Assembly (NCBI GenBank): GCA_003640385.1
Contig: RCAB01000414.1
Location: forward strand, 1 to 56,990
Length of the DNA stretch: 56,990 bases
Direction: 5' to 3'
DNA from: Setaria digitata
Lineage: Eukaryota; Nematoda; Chromadorea; Rhabditida; Setariidae
A model generated the notes under the pieces. The model was not told where the DNA came from. It was given only the letters and a program-made list of their open reading frames with translations, and ran no database searches. Positions 1 to 12,211 of the stretch are shown in pieces. Positions within the stretch are counted from its first letter, which is position 1. The number at the start of each line of letters is the position of its first letter. The position numbers and the translations under genes were made by a program.

Positions 1-52
1 ACAAAAATTCAAGTTGATGAAGCAAAAGTATGAAAATTTAAAACTGAAAGGC

Positions 53-147
53 TTCGATGTATTGTTGATGGATAATAGTGAAAAGATATTTTAGTGAAAA
101 GATAGGGAACAGTTGAATTACGATTCGATGTATTGTTGATGGATAAT
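53..147. repeat. 24-bp direct repeat pair
   Basis: The same 24 bases (beginning TTCGATGTATTG) occur at 53-76 and 124-147, a period of 71 bases. Between them AGTGAAAAGAT is also doubled (76-86 and 93-103). Seen directly. Probably a small local duplication with no evident function. Confidence 0.8.
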
Positions 148-2048
148 TATTAAATCTTGAATTTACAACGAAATTTCATAATATTTGGGAAAAAATCCAA
201 AGTTTGGTAAATCATTTTAGTGAAAATATGGGAGTCTAATGATTATGTTATATTGAATAATGGTAGAACTGAAAAATTAAGAACTGTTTACATCAGATGG
301 CCAGCCGAAAGAGTGAACATTGCAGATGAAAGGATGAAAGTCAATGTAAGAATCCTAGGGATGAATATAATGTAATGCACTTATTACTAGAATTATCATT
401 TGAAAGTTTTTGCATTACTAAGTAATTATTTTTTTTTTTGTTCAGTTAGAAAATTTTGCTATCACTATTCATTACTGAATTATATTGTTTCCACTCAATT
501 TTGTTGCTTGGTTTCAATTCTTGCTCATTTGCTGAGTTGACATCACAATAATTGCAGTATTGCAAGATTCCGTCATTATTTCCAATATTGAAATTGATAT
601 TAAGATTGCTAAAATTTGTTACACAATTCGTCATAAGTTAATGATATTTTTTACTTTACCTAAGAATATTTTCTGTTATCTTTCTCGGTTTATTCAATAA
701 AAAAGAAACTAATCCATACGGTAATCAAATAAATTGGAAATTTGAAGGAAATAATCAAAATTTAAGATCATTATTTCAAATATATCAATATTATCAATTA
801 ATTTTTACCAATCGTATCTTTCGTATACTATTTACTTCCTATTCTTAGTAAATGTGCCTTTTATAACAAGCGCAAAATTGTAACAAATGCAAAATACAGT
901 TTGAAATATTTTCAATTACATGCATCTTCCATTCATTTCACTTTTTAATTTTAATTATGGATATCGTGTAAATTTGTGTTTCTTACTCGGTCGGCATCAT
1001 GATTCAATTTGCATTTTTTAGTACTGTTACTCATTATCGTTTTTAAATAATATTTCTTTTGCTCCTGATAAAATCAGATAAAAGTAAGATGTATTACAAC
1101 TTTTCATTGTGTTATATGAAATTTCTCATTCTTTACTGTATCCGAAATGATTTTCCTTACCATTAGTATTAAAGCGAACATTCAATGATAATTTTTCATT
1201 CCACCATCAAATACAACAGTTATTACTTATTTCCTATCATTAATATCGATTATTAGTTCTTTTATTGTTAAGGCCAATTTTTTTTATTCTTCATTGTATG
1301 ACTGTAGAACCTCTATAACTCATTCTTTATCACTGTCCGTATCTTTCAAATAATAATATGTATAATACATAGGAGCATCATTTAATGCAAATGCATCACA
1401 GCATAATCAAAAATATTTCACTTGTCTAAGCAATTTTATTTAACTTTTATAATTTGTTTGAAATGAATTCTATTTTATAGCAAAAGAAAAATGATGCTTT
1501 TTTATTAAAATCCCTACAAAAGAGTAAATTCGAATTATTTCCTTGATTTTCATGTAAATTAATGCTCGTAAATATTACTTCTTGCTTAATAAAAGTACTA
1601 CTAAAACTTATTAATATTAAATTTTGTTAAAAATTAGTAGTGAAAATCTAAAAAATTAAAATAAAAGTAAAATATGCAAGTGAAATTGTGAATAATTATT
1701 AATCATTGAGCAACATAATCATTAATGATAAATACGATGCTTTAAATTAGCTATTGGAAATGTTGCAGTGAATTGAAAGGCAACTAAATGTTAAATTAAA
1801 ATTAGCCATTTTCACCATTTCTGTCGTATCAAATTCAAATCTATTCAATGCTCTTTAATAAAATTAAAACAATTCTAAAATTTCAATCAAAGTAAAACGA
1901 TCGAGAGTCCAAAAAAAAGAAAAAACACTTTCACTCTGCCAAAAAATTTTACATCATAATATTATATGTAAGCAATATTATATTTGAATAATAAGAAGAA
2001 TGATACTAATTTAATTAATCATTTAATCAAATAAAATGACTTTTTTCA

Positions 2049-2119
2049 ATAATATAATAATAATAATTAATAATAACAATAAGAATAATAATAACAATAA
2101 TAATAATAATGAATAACAA
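2049..2119. repeat. AAT/AAC-rich microsatellite
   Basis: An interrupted run of AAT triplets with AAC and AAG variants. Simple sequence with no coding potential. Confidence 0.85.
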
Positions 2120-2237
2120 TAAAAAAAAGCAGTTATGACTGGTGATAGTCTACTTATCTAGTTAAGTGATCGTACACTCTTCAATGGAATAGTTGAAAAT
2201 ACTGATGAAATATTAAAGCATGAAATATTGCAATATT

Positions 2238-3653
2238 CATCTCATTATAATATGTACAGATCGATACATTTGCTCTGTCAGATAACGGCATTCGACTCGG
2301 ATACATTCCAAAACAGCTTTGCCGATACATTTACAATGAGAACTTTTATTGCTTCATGCTGCACTGTCATTGCTTCAGTTTAATCCTTGATACTGTGATA
2401 TTCGAATTACTGGCATTTCCAACCGCTCCAACATCATCGCCATCATCAACATAATTCAGAGTATGAGAATTTGAATATGCTGTTATTAAACTTGCTGATA
2501 TCAACAGGAACATCATGAAAAGCATCATGGATATTAAAAAATAGCTTAAAATAGACATCAAAAGCCGCAGCCCATCAAGGAAGAATGTAGTATTATATCA
2601 CCATTTATTCGGTATTCATTCAAATCTAACTGTTGGAGTGGACAGTCACAGTCGAACCTTTTCCGACATGTCAATTGGAAACTGCGGTAAAGAAGCAAAT
2701 AAAAGAAGCAAATTTAAATTATGCTCCTCCTCACTATCAAATAATTCCATCAAACTTTTTTTCCGATGATCTTCAGAATTAGATGATTCCTAAGGCCAAA
2801 ACGAGCTGTAGAAATATTTCTAGCAATTCTAGCAACAAAAATATTCTTCGAACACCTGTTATGCTGTATTTTCGGGAGGTTGCATAATTTTTTAAATAAC
2901 AGTGTGATCGTTATCATCAGCTGTGTGATCAGATTAATAATGACAAGTATATAATGATTCTGATGACGGTAATAATGACGATGGTAATGACATAATTGGC
3001 AATATAATTTACCAAATGATATCTAGTAATTTAATAGCAATTTTGATTTTTGAAGACATTTCGTACAATTATTTGAATAATGATTTGCTAATTCCGGTGA
3101 TCCCATCTATGCATTGCTATAAATTATCTAACTTGAACAATTACATCACCTTCCCGATAATTAAATTAAATACAAAAAGAAATTCAATTGATGATTGATT
3201 TTATTTCTTTTTTTGAGGAAAAAGGATGTTATGCATTAAAATATTAAAATTACAGTAGAAACAGTGGTATTATAAAATATACAGTTGCGAAAAAGAAAGA
3301 AGACTGGAATAAGTTTCATTTCATTTAGGATTGGCTTTCATAGCAGAAAAGACTTAAATTTATTGAAGGACACTGAAATGCTGTGGAATCTCCTGATAAA
3401 AGCGATGGGATGATTGCTCCATTTTTGTTGGCACAGACAAAAATCATATGTACAAACTAATATGTACAAGTTTAATAATATTTTTGTTATGAATGTTTTG
3501 AATGAAGGGCAAATTTATACCTATAGAAGTTAATAACGTGAAAATTAATAATATAATGAATGATATGAGAATGATGTCATCGATAAATTCAAAACACCGA
3601 ATGCTATGCTTCAACAGTTCTTCAACATTTTCTGTCGTCGTAATTTTCATCAA
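2238..3653 (-). other. Possible small membrane-protein gene (unresolved)
   Basis: Two short minus-strand ORFs each carry one strongly hydrophobic stretch. The first (3444-3653) has a charged N-terminus followed by about 19 residues rich in I/L/F ending at a possible donor. The second (2367-2561) opens with a Met/Leu/Ile/Phe segment of about 25 residues followed by an Asp/Asn/Ser-rich tail. Downstream, 2238-2330 reads in one frame as a Cys-rich peptide and in another as an equally plausible hydrophobic one, so the frame cannot be fixed by eye. No family is recognised. It could be a nematode-specific secreted or membrane peptide gene, or chance ORFs in AT-rich DNA. Confidence 0.2.
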
Positions 3654-4585
3654 ATAACGGCAATTATGCAGCGGAACTAATTTTATTTCAATTGGGACTG
3701 CTGAAAGTGAAATGAATGAATATTTGAATAAATGAATCGAACAAATATTTTTAATGGAAGTGCAGTGAAATTGAATAACTAAAATTGCAAATTCATTTGA
3801 TCCTCTAATAAAACCTATGCTTTAATTTTACTATTTGCTAAAGTTAAAAATAGCATATTTAAGATTAAATTGGAATGGAAGGTAGTTAGTCCGAAATGAA
3901 ATTGACAAAAAATGTAGATATAAATGATTGATAGAACTATTACAGACAGATTCAAGTGATGAATCAGTCAATGAAAAAATTTAAGTACACCGTTCGAAGA
4001 ATCAGTAAGCAACAAAATTCAAATGGAAGTGAAATAGAAGAAAATTTACGAAGAGTAAAAAAAAAACTTTTTGAATTAGTTTATTTTTTTGTTTTTAAAT
4101 CATGGCAAATAGTCATTAGTTGGATGATTAAAAAAATGCAAAATGTGCTGGTCTCACAGAATTTAATAATAAAATATAAACTGAAAATTAAATTGAGTGT
4201 AGTTATAAGTTAATAAATGAAATTAAGGCTAGAGTTAAGCAAATTTTTTCCGTTTTTGTTTAAATATAAACTGATAAAATAGCTGGTCAAAAAGTGTTAA
4301 AATTCCTTCCTGAAGAAGGAGAAAAGGGAATGATATGATATAAACGAGTGTTTCATTGTAAGCTTAGTTAAAACTTATCCAAACGTCAATTGTTTTTTTG
4401 TTAATTAAATGTTTTTTTTTTTTAATTTGGTTGTGTTATTTTATCGCTAATATACAAAATAAAAACTCGACTTTAATGGGAAACTTTTTTCCTGAATTTC
4501 ACAATTTCCTTCTGCAATTTACAGAAAAAAGTATTAATCGGTAGAATTATTCATAAGAAGTTTGTAAAGTTGCTTCCAAATAATT

Positions 4586-4826
4586 AAATTTCTGATATTC
4601 AGTTTCTCAATTTCTTTTATTAAAAATTGCAAACTTTCAACTGGATGTCAATGGTTAAGGGCGAAAGAATGATGTTTCAAGTCACTGACTGGCGTAACTT
4701 GGNAAAAAAAAATTTCTGATATTCAGTTTCTCAATTTCTTTTATTAAAAATTGCAAACTTTCAACTGGATGTCAATGGTTAAGGGCGAAAGAATGATGTT
4801 TCAAGTCACTGACTGGCGTAACTTGG
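4586..4826. repeat. 117-bp duplication flanking an N (assembly join)
   Basis: Bases 4586-4702 recur at 4710-4826, separated by a single N at 4703 and a short A run. Identical copies abutting an N are what an unmerged overlap between two contigs produces. The duplication is therefore probably not present in the genome. Confidence 0.85.
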
Positions 4827-5209
4827 AAGTAAAAGTTATCAAAATTTCAAAAATTCAGAAAAAAATTTTCAATTTTTATACTACTTGATATGTACCATTT
4901 TAAATTTAATAGTTAGGCAATTTGAAGGAAATTTTTTTAAGCATTAAAAATTTTGATACTATTTACTTGATGTTATTGAACTTATCAGGAATATCAAATT
5001 TAAAAATTTTCAGATTGATTAATTGATCGATGAGAGCGCAACGTTTTTCGGTATATTTCCATTTGTAGTTGTTTTTTTTTTCTGATATTTAAAAAACGGT
5101 TTTTTAGCTTATGCTTGAAAATACTTATATTCTGGCATCTATACCTTTACATTAGCTTAATTGCGTGCAAAGTAAAATGTTTTTCTACTTTACTCTAATG
5201 TTTTGTTGA

Positions 5210-5430
5210 GCGAGATTTTGGATTTTCACTTCGTCCTCTGGGAGGTTTACGCAAATTCTTTCTTTAGGAGATACCGGGACTGTTAGGTTCTTTATCCTCG
5301 AACAGGTGAACGAATAGCTCCTTATCGGTGGAGGTTTTTTAACATCGCGGTTCAGCGGGGAGTTAGTTTCTCGACGTCATTGAACTTCGTAGCGAATTTA
5401 CCGTGCGATTAGTTTAAAATGATTAAAAGG
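5210..5430. other. GC-richer patch of unknown nature
   Basis: About 220 bases stand out from the AT-rich surroundings by base composition. No reading frame longer than about 30 codons crosses it on either strand. It contains short hairpins (CCTC-TGG-GAGG at 5236-5246; CTCC-loop-GGAG just before six T at about 5335). A structured non-coding RNA or a 5' leader/promoter of the gene at 5790 would both fit. I compared it mentally with the conserved cores of U1-U6, SRP RNA and tRNA and saw no match. Confidence 0.35.
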
Positions 5431-5789
5431 TTCTTTCATCAGTTATTTACTCTTAAATATTTATAATATATGTAGAATTTACCTCTTGCATTATTGTACA
5501 TAACATGGTTTCACGTGGTTTCATGTGAGAGCAGTATTGCACAATCCAAACAGTCCAGATATATTAAAATTTTGAGTCATAATTTTTTAGAGAAAAAGAA
5601 AATTGAATTGGAGGACGTGCTAATTTTGCAAAAAACTCGCTGACAATCAATCAGATATTTTACGAATAACCGTGAGTCTCGGAACTTTAACTGGAAATAA
5701 CTTAAATAGATGTAGCAAGCCAAACTTCAGGGGTTTGAGCGAAAAATAGAAGTTCCGGAGGTAATAATATTTTTTACATACTCTTCGAG

Positions 5790-7721
5790 ATGGAGTCGTT
5801 AGAATGCTTGGAAGAGGAAGAATTGCTGAAAAGTGTAGATAAGTACTGTTGGCAACCAGTCCATAATGCTTTCGAGACAAATCCCAAGAAGTTTAATGCT
5901 ATGGTTATTAATGAAAAAGTAAGTTTGACATCTCTTTCTCAGTTTTAATTTATTTCGCATTATGAAGAGTGTATAAAAATATTGGAAACAGATCAAAAAT
6001 TTTCATGTTTTAAAATAACCAATGATTCCGAGATTCTTTGTCGTCACTTCTAAAATAGTTTCATTATAATTCGGAATGCTATAGGTAATCATTGAAAAAC
6101 TGATTGATCTATATCCCTGTTCCGTTGCTCCACAGTCCGTTGCAATATTTGATGGATTGATTTATAAAATGAGTGCCCCTTACAGGTTATTCACTTGTTA
6201 ATTTATATAAGAATTATAGAACGTTGTAAAGGGAATTAAACTAAATTCCGGCATTTTTAAATTAGTTTAAATAATAGGAATTATAAAGATTCGATGGTAG
6301 TAATTGTTTTTAGGCATGCGAAATTTTGGAGGTTCACTCGTCATGTCTCGAAAGAATTGAATAAATTGAATGCACTAAAGCTCAAAAGATATTTAAAAAA
6401 CATTGTAAAGGTTCATTGCTGCTTTCATAAATAGCGTATTTCTTACATGTAATCGTTATCTAGTTTCTGCTTGCCACTGGCAATGTTTGCTGCATTTAAT
6501 TGATGGTTTAGTATATGTCGTTAGTTAGGAAAAGTTTTTCATGATGATATTACTCCTGATTTTTCTCTTGTGAAGCTTCTTTTTCTGCGATAGTATTAAA
6601 ACGGAAGAAATGAATAAATTTACTATCACTTATTTTTAAGTAGAATTGTATCTTAACGAACAAGGATACATATAGTTCAAAAATATTTTAGAATTGAAAT
6701 TTTGAGAGATATTGCAATCTTGTCTGCAGGATATGTTGAAGTCAGAGATGCGTTATGGTTTGAATGTTTCTGCAAAACGATACATAGAAGCAGTGCTAAT
6801 ATGTAGAGCAGTTCGTAGTTGTAGGCTTCGAAAACTTTGTGAACAGGCTGCCTCACATTGTCTTCAACATATACAAACAGGACATCTGGTAGGTTTTTCG
6901 TAGGGCATTATATCAGCGTCATTATTTTCTAAAAGGTTGGGAATCTATCAAATATATGAAGTTGGTAGGAGAAATTCTTCTTTTCAAATTTCTTAATTCT
7001 TCTTCTTTCTTCACAGTTAATTACTGCAGTGTATAATTTGGACTTTTTGATCTCTAAAAAGGAATATTGAGAAATATGAGACTATTGTGACACTATGGTT
7101 CATTTTTAGTTGGAGTCGAATTTACTCTTACTTGCACTGAATGCGGATGTATATCATGGACTGAAGAAAAATATGGCTAAAGTAGTGGAGTGTTACATCC
7201 GTTTACAGCCATTACTTACAGATTCCAGGTATGGTTTTCTTGTATCAAATGTGGTAGCAGTAAAAGTTATAACTATTCCACTTATTTTTTCCAGAGACTA
7301 GTTTTAACTACATCGGTTGTAGTTGGACTATTTTGAAAAAGTGTATTTGATGCAGAATCCAACGTTGTGAAATATCTCATTAATCGTAACGTAACGTATT
7401 TTATCATCTTTTTCAGTTTGCATACGAGAAGATTGTTAGTAGCGGCAAATAATGTGTTTCAAAGTGACGTTTTTCTGATTTCGTCACTAAATTCTTTTCG
7501 TATGATTGGTGAATTATGTGGTGTCAAAGAAAGTGAATATGCTGATTTGTTATCGTTATCCAAATCCCGGATTACTAATAGGTAATATTTTATAGCCTTC
7601 AAATTTTACATATATCCACTTATTCACAAAATGCACTTCCGTTTAAAAGTCTCGTCTTAATTGTTTTTTCTTCTTTTTTTTTTCCGTCTTTTTGTTTTTG
7701 TTTTTTTTTTATAGCGAGTAA
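5790..7721 (+). CDS. NEPRO/Rmp1-like protein (candidate RNase MRP-associated)
   Basis: Five exons join in phase: 5790-5918, 6730-6888, 7110-7228, 7417-7581 and 7715-7721, giving 192 residues. The last exon supplies only Glu and the stop; reading through the last intron would also stop at once. The protein is helical and Leu/Cys-rich with no signal peptide or zinc motif. Residues about 58-140 (from YIEAVLICRAVRSCRL to VVECYIRLQPLL) line up almost without gaps with what I remember of the conserved N-terminal helical region of human NEPRO, which is related to the yeast RNase MRP subunit Rmp1. The length fits Rmp1 (about 200 residues) rather than the longer vertebrate protein. The family acts in the nucleolus in pre-rRNA processing. 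Assignment rests on a remembered alignment; an unrelated helical protein is possible. Confidence 0.5.
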
Positions 7722-8405
7722 AACACAACTCGACCGTGATTGACTGAATTATTTCTCATCCGTCTTCATTTACAGATAAAGCAACACCGCTTTTTCCCGT
7801 CATGATGTCACTTTAGTTCATTTAAGGATATGCAGAAGATGGAAGAAGCCTACTACTGTTCCTTTAAATCGTTATTAAAAATTGTTTAAGAGTTTTAAAC
7901 TCATTGTTCATTGATCTCACATGTTTCCTGTATAAAAGTTTTCGTTGAAAAAACTTTTGGGATTTATTTTGCTTGTATTGAGCCTTATACATCGTATCTG
8001 ACATAGTAAGCAAGGTGAAAAGATGCTTGCACTTATGCTTGCATACGGGTATTGAATAAGGCACATGCTCTTGAGGGGATTGTATTGTGTACGGAGGTCG
8101 AATGAATGCTATTAGTGTTTATCTCTGACGGAAAAAGTCACGGTAAGACTTTTCCTTGATTTAATGCGTAATTGAACCCAACAAAGCAAAAGTTCCTTGT
8201 GAAATAACGTATAGAAATAACGAAGAGATTATTTAACGAAGATTTTAACGAAGAATAACGAAGAAAATAACGGTTATTGAATAACCATTATTTCTATACT
8301 CATTCGTCCTCTATGAGTGAAGTTATCGAAATATATTAGTGCATTATCAGTGATATAAACGATGACTGAATAATGAATTTTGAAGTCTGTAGCTCATTGT
8401 GAAGG
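7722..8405. other. Intergenic region with AATAACG repeats
   Basis: Spacer between the NEPRO-like stop and the SPT1 start. Around 8200-8300 AATAACG or TAACGAAG recurs at least six times, ending in an imperfect inverted repeat near 8262-8298 (AATAACGGTTATT facing AATAACCATTATT). A candidate SPT1 promoter/leader region. A TGTAG acceptor lies a few bases upstream of the chosen SPT1 ATG. Confidence 0.5.
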
Positions 8406-11400
8406 ATGTCAGCATATCATGAGGAAAATGGTATCCCTCATTTCAGTAATCACCTCAGCAATCATATTTCCTCCTCTGTAAGTTTTCTTTCTGTTAATCA
8501 TTTTAATTGACTGCATCCCTTGTATTGTAAATGGAGTCATTAAGTAAACGGAAACATAATTAATTTGAAGTAAAGATCGTATTATACTATATATAGGTAA
8601 ATAAATAAACTAAAATTATTCCTAAATATAACATAGCACAGTTTAAACATTCTCTCAACCTTAGTTTGGGAAACTGAAGGTCAATGAAATAGTAATAAGG
8701 ATAATACCGTTATTGGACTTTAGGGAATTGAATTATTGAACAATAAACAATGTTAATATAATACACAGAAGAAATTGATAAGATTAGTATCCCATTAAAT
8801 GTTCTTCTCTGTCAGACTTACAAGCAGCTGGTCACCGAAAGTTTCATATTATCTGCACTCATTTACGCCGTCTTCATCAAATTTCGCAGAAAGAAGCAGT
8901 TTTGGTTAACTGAACAGGCAAATTTTCCATGATTAAAATACTATTTTCTTCTAAATGCCTTAAATTTTATGATATTCTATAATACATTAATACATTGGCT
9001 CAAACATTGTAGCAAAAAGAGAGAATAATCGCAGAATGGAAGCCAGAGCCGCTAGTACCAGAAATTCCTGCAGGACATCCTGCGCTGAAAACTCATTACT
9101 TTGATGGGTTGGTCATTTGTCTCTTTTTTCTTTTTTTTTCCTTTGATAAAGGATAAATTGTGTGCAATGTTGTACATTCTACCTACTATTTATAGTTAGC
9201 GAGTACCATTTGTAGTCACTTTATTACTTCCCGAGCTGTGAGGGACTTTTCTAAGCTATTCTTTCTCTTAATATCTGTTTTAGCGAAATGGCTACTTATT
9301 TACAGCAAAGTGTCCAAATTCGTTGTTTACGATGGTAAGAAATATTTCAATCTCGCTACAACAAATTTTTTGGGATTGGTTGGAGACAAAACAATTGAGG
9401 TATTTGTTATATCTTTTAAGATTTTCGGTGCTAAATTGCAGGAAAATCACTTTGAGTTTCAAAACCTTTTGGCTCGAGAAGCTATATGCTTAAAATGATT
9501 TTACAGAAAGTAGCGAAGGAAGCGATTGCAAAATACGGAGTAGGTTCGTGCGGTCCTCGTCATTTTTATGGTACCGTGGATGTACATCTTGCTTTGGAGA
9601 AACAGCTTGCAAACTTTCTGGGATGCGAAGAAGCAGTGCTCTATAGCTATGGTTTCGTAAATATTTCTAGTGCTATACCGTCATATGCAAAGAAGGGAGA
9701 TGTCATCTTTGCAGACAAAGGTTATCGCATCAACTTTATTCTCTCTGAAACTATTTGGGTTTAAAATTATGTTAACTTGCTTTGGAGGATTGTAAAATAA
9801 TAAGATTTTCACGAAGTTTTTTGCTTGAATGCTTAAGAAAAAGTATATATGGTGAAAATGAATGGTGAAGTGTATTACCCACCCAGGGAGGGTTAAAAGC
9901 ATACTGAGCGTTTCAAAGTCAGAGTCAGATGATAAATTGATGAGCAATCTAACAAGTAAATTAAACAAAAAACCAACTGTAATTAAATTAGGGATATATT
10001 TTTGCTTCCGAAAAGTTTGTTATGAAAATTTCAAGATGCAAAAAGTGAATTGATTTTATCAGAACTCTTGATCTAGGAGTGAATTTTGCGATACAAAAGG
10101 GACTCGAAGCATCTAGAAGTCGTATCGAGTGGTTCAATCATAATGATGTTAATGATCTAGAGAGGTTATTAATCGAACAGGCTGAACGAGACCGTAAAGT
10201 TAGTAATCATTTTAAATATTTAAATTTTTGTGGAGAACTATGCATAAATGTTGTTTTCATCCGCAAAATCACTATTTTCAATTTAATTCTCACATTTTTT
10301 TTTTTCTCAGTTTCCAAGGTTAGCATCAAAAACAAGACGATTTATGGTGGTTGAAGGACTTTACATGAATAGTGGTGATCTCTGTCCGTTACCTGAACTT
10401 ATAGCTCTGAAATGGAAATACAAAGTACGCATCTTCATTGACGAGTCACTGTCGATTGGTGTTATTGGCAAAACAGGCAGAGGTCAGTTTACTTTTTTCT
10501 GTTGAGTAAAGAAATTTTGGTAAAAGCGATATGTTTTATTTTGATTCTTTCTCTTTGTTTTTTCTCAAAACTGCAAAATCAGAAAAATTACAAACGAGGA
10601 GACTGGTGAGAGAGAAAGCAAAATTCATAAATTAAAAAAGAGGCACATATCTGTTCGCTAGACAAAAATTTTATTCAATTAAATTCTTTTAGTTATCGAT
10701 CATTTTCATAAAATGTCGAAGACATTTCAGATTCCATCATTTCTTTTAGTTAGAACGTTTTTTCTTGTTTTTAGAAGTTATTGCTTAACATAGATGTCAC
10801 CCTTGGAAATATGGCAACCTCCTAGACAAGTCAATTCTTCAGAAAATTTGAAATTTTTTATGTGGGCATGAGTGCTAACAGGCAACAAATTATTTTATAG
10901 CAAATGGGCTTCATAATATCTAACTGCTCTTAAGCACAAAGTGAAAACATTTATGTGTTTCATCTTAGGGATAAATGAAGAAATTCTCTGGCTTTTTTCT
11001 AAGTACGGCTTAATTTCACCCAAATGATTTGCTTGTAAAGAGTGAAATGTTCGAATTGAAAAGCCTTGTTTAGAAATAATCTAGAAATGGGAAAAAGGAC
11101 TGCCACTATGAATTTTGATTCTTACATACATCAATCAGATGTTCTATTATGTTTAATTTTACTGAAGCCCTATAACTTAAAAAAATCTGTCAGATTCGCG
11201 CTTTCAGATCTTAAATGATTGAAGAGTTTAAAATAGTGTTTGGAAACTTATGAGACTTTTTCAAAAAAACTTTATAGTAAAAACATCAGTTGTGTGCTTT
11301 CATGCCACAACAGATTCATTAAGCAGTAAAGAAGAGATAGTGTCAGTAATACAATACCAAAAGAATCCATAGTTATATTTGAAGTACTCCAAGCGCCACT

Positions 11401-12174
11401 ACTCTTCAGCTGATCATTAAATGATAATAGTTTTCCATAGGTGACTAATAAATCGAGCGCAACTCCATTTGTCCATCCAAACCCATCCTTAAAAGTAAAA
11501 TTTGATTTATACGGTACTTCCTTAATTAAGAAAAGAATGATATTGATCCTGTAAAGTGAATTATCCAATGTACTGAAAATTCTTAAATCATGTCTAAAAA
11601 GAAGCTTTTTCGGTTAGGTAAGATTCTGCGCACTCTCTAACCTGTATCTCATATTCACCTCCTTCAGCTTTTTGCTCATATGGCTTAGAGACATCATATT
11701 TCTCCCACATTTTCCCATCTTTCAAATAAGCTTGATAGTTGAGGTCGATCCATTTTTGTGCGATATCGAAAGCTTTCTGTTGCATTCTGTGAAATTTTCT
11801 TGTAAAAATATCATCATTTAAATAAATGTTCAACACTGAGAGTTCCTATGTGAAGAGCTCATGATTGGAAATAACGTAACAAATGGTAAAGCTTGGAGAA
11901 GCACTCGGACAGATACATCTACGAACAACCGACCAAGGCACAGTCTGAGTCATTGATAGTCTAGATGAAGGACTAAAGGATTTGGCGATGCGCAGGTATA
12001 CAACTATACAAAGAAATCAGAAGATCGTCCGACATAAGTTCTGTTTGTTGGAAGGGAAAGGTAGGAAAATCGTGATAGATAAAGTCACTCTTATTCTGTT
12101 TTGTGGTGTCGTCACTAATAGCAGTATTAATAGTCCTATTAATATTAATAATAATGATGGTAACACCAATTATC

Positions 12175-12211
<37 letters not shown>

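Larger units (their letters stand above)
1..5789. other. Gene-poor AT-rich intergenic region
   Basis: Nearly 5.8 kb with no ORF that I can link to a known family. It contains short direct repeats at the left edge, an AAT-rich microsatellite near 2.05-2.12 kb, an assembly duplication around an N at 4703, and a GC-richer patch at about 5210-5430. A few short ORFs with hydrophobic segments lie on the minus strand between 2.2 and 3.7 kb and are listed separately. The rest looks like ordinary nematode intergenic DNA. Confidence 0.6.

Noticed and set aside
3956..4213. 85-residue basic plus-strand ORF
   Set aside because: Low complexity, A-rich, no family resemblance and no neighbouring exon; chance is sufficient.
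7864..8064. 66-residue minus-strand ORF after the NEPRO-like gene
   Set aside because: No family resemblance and it overlaps the probable 3' UTR of the plus-strand gene.
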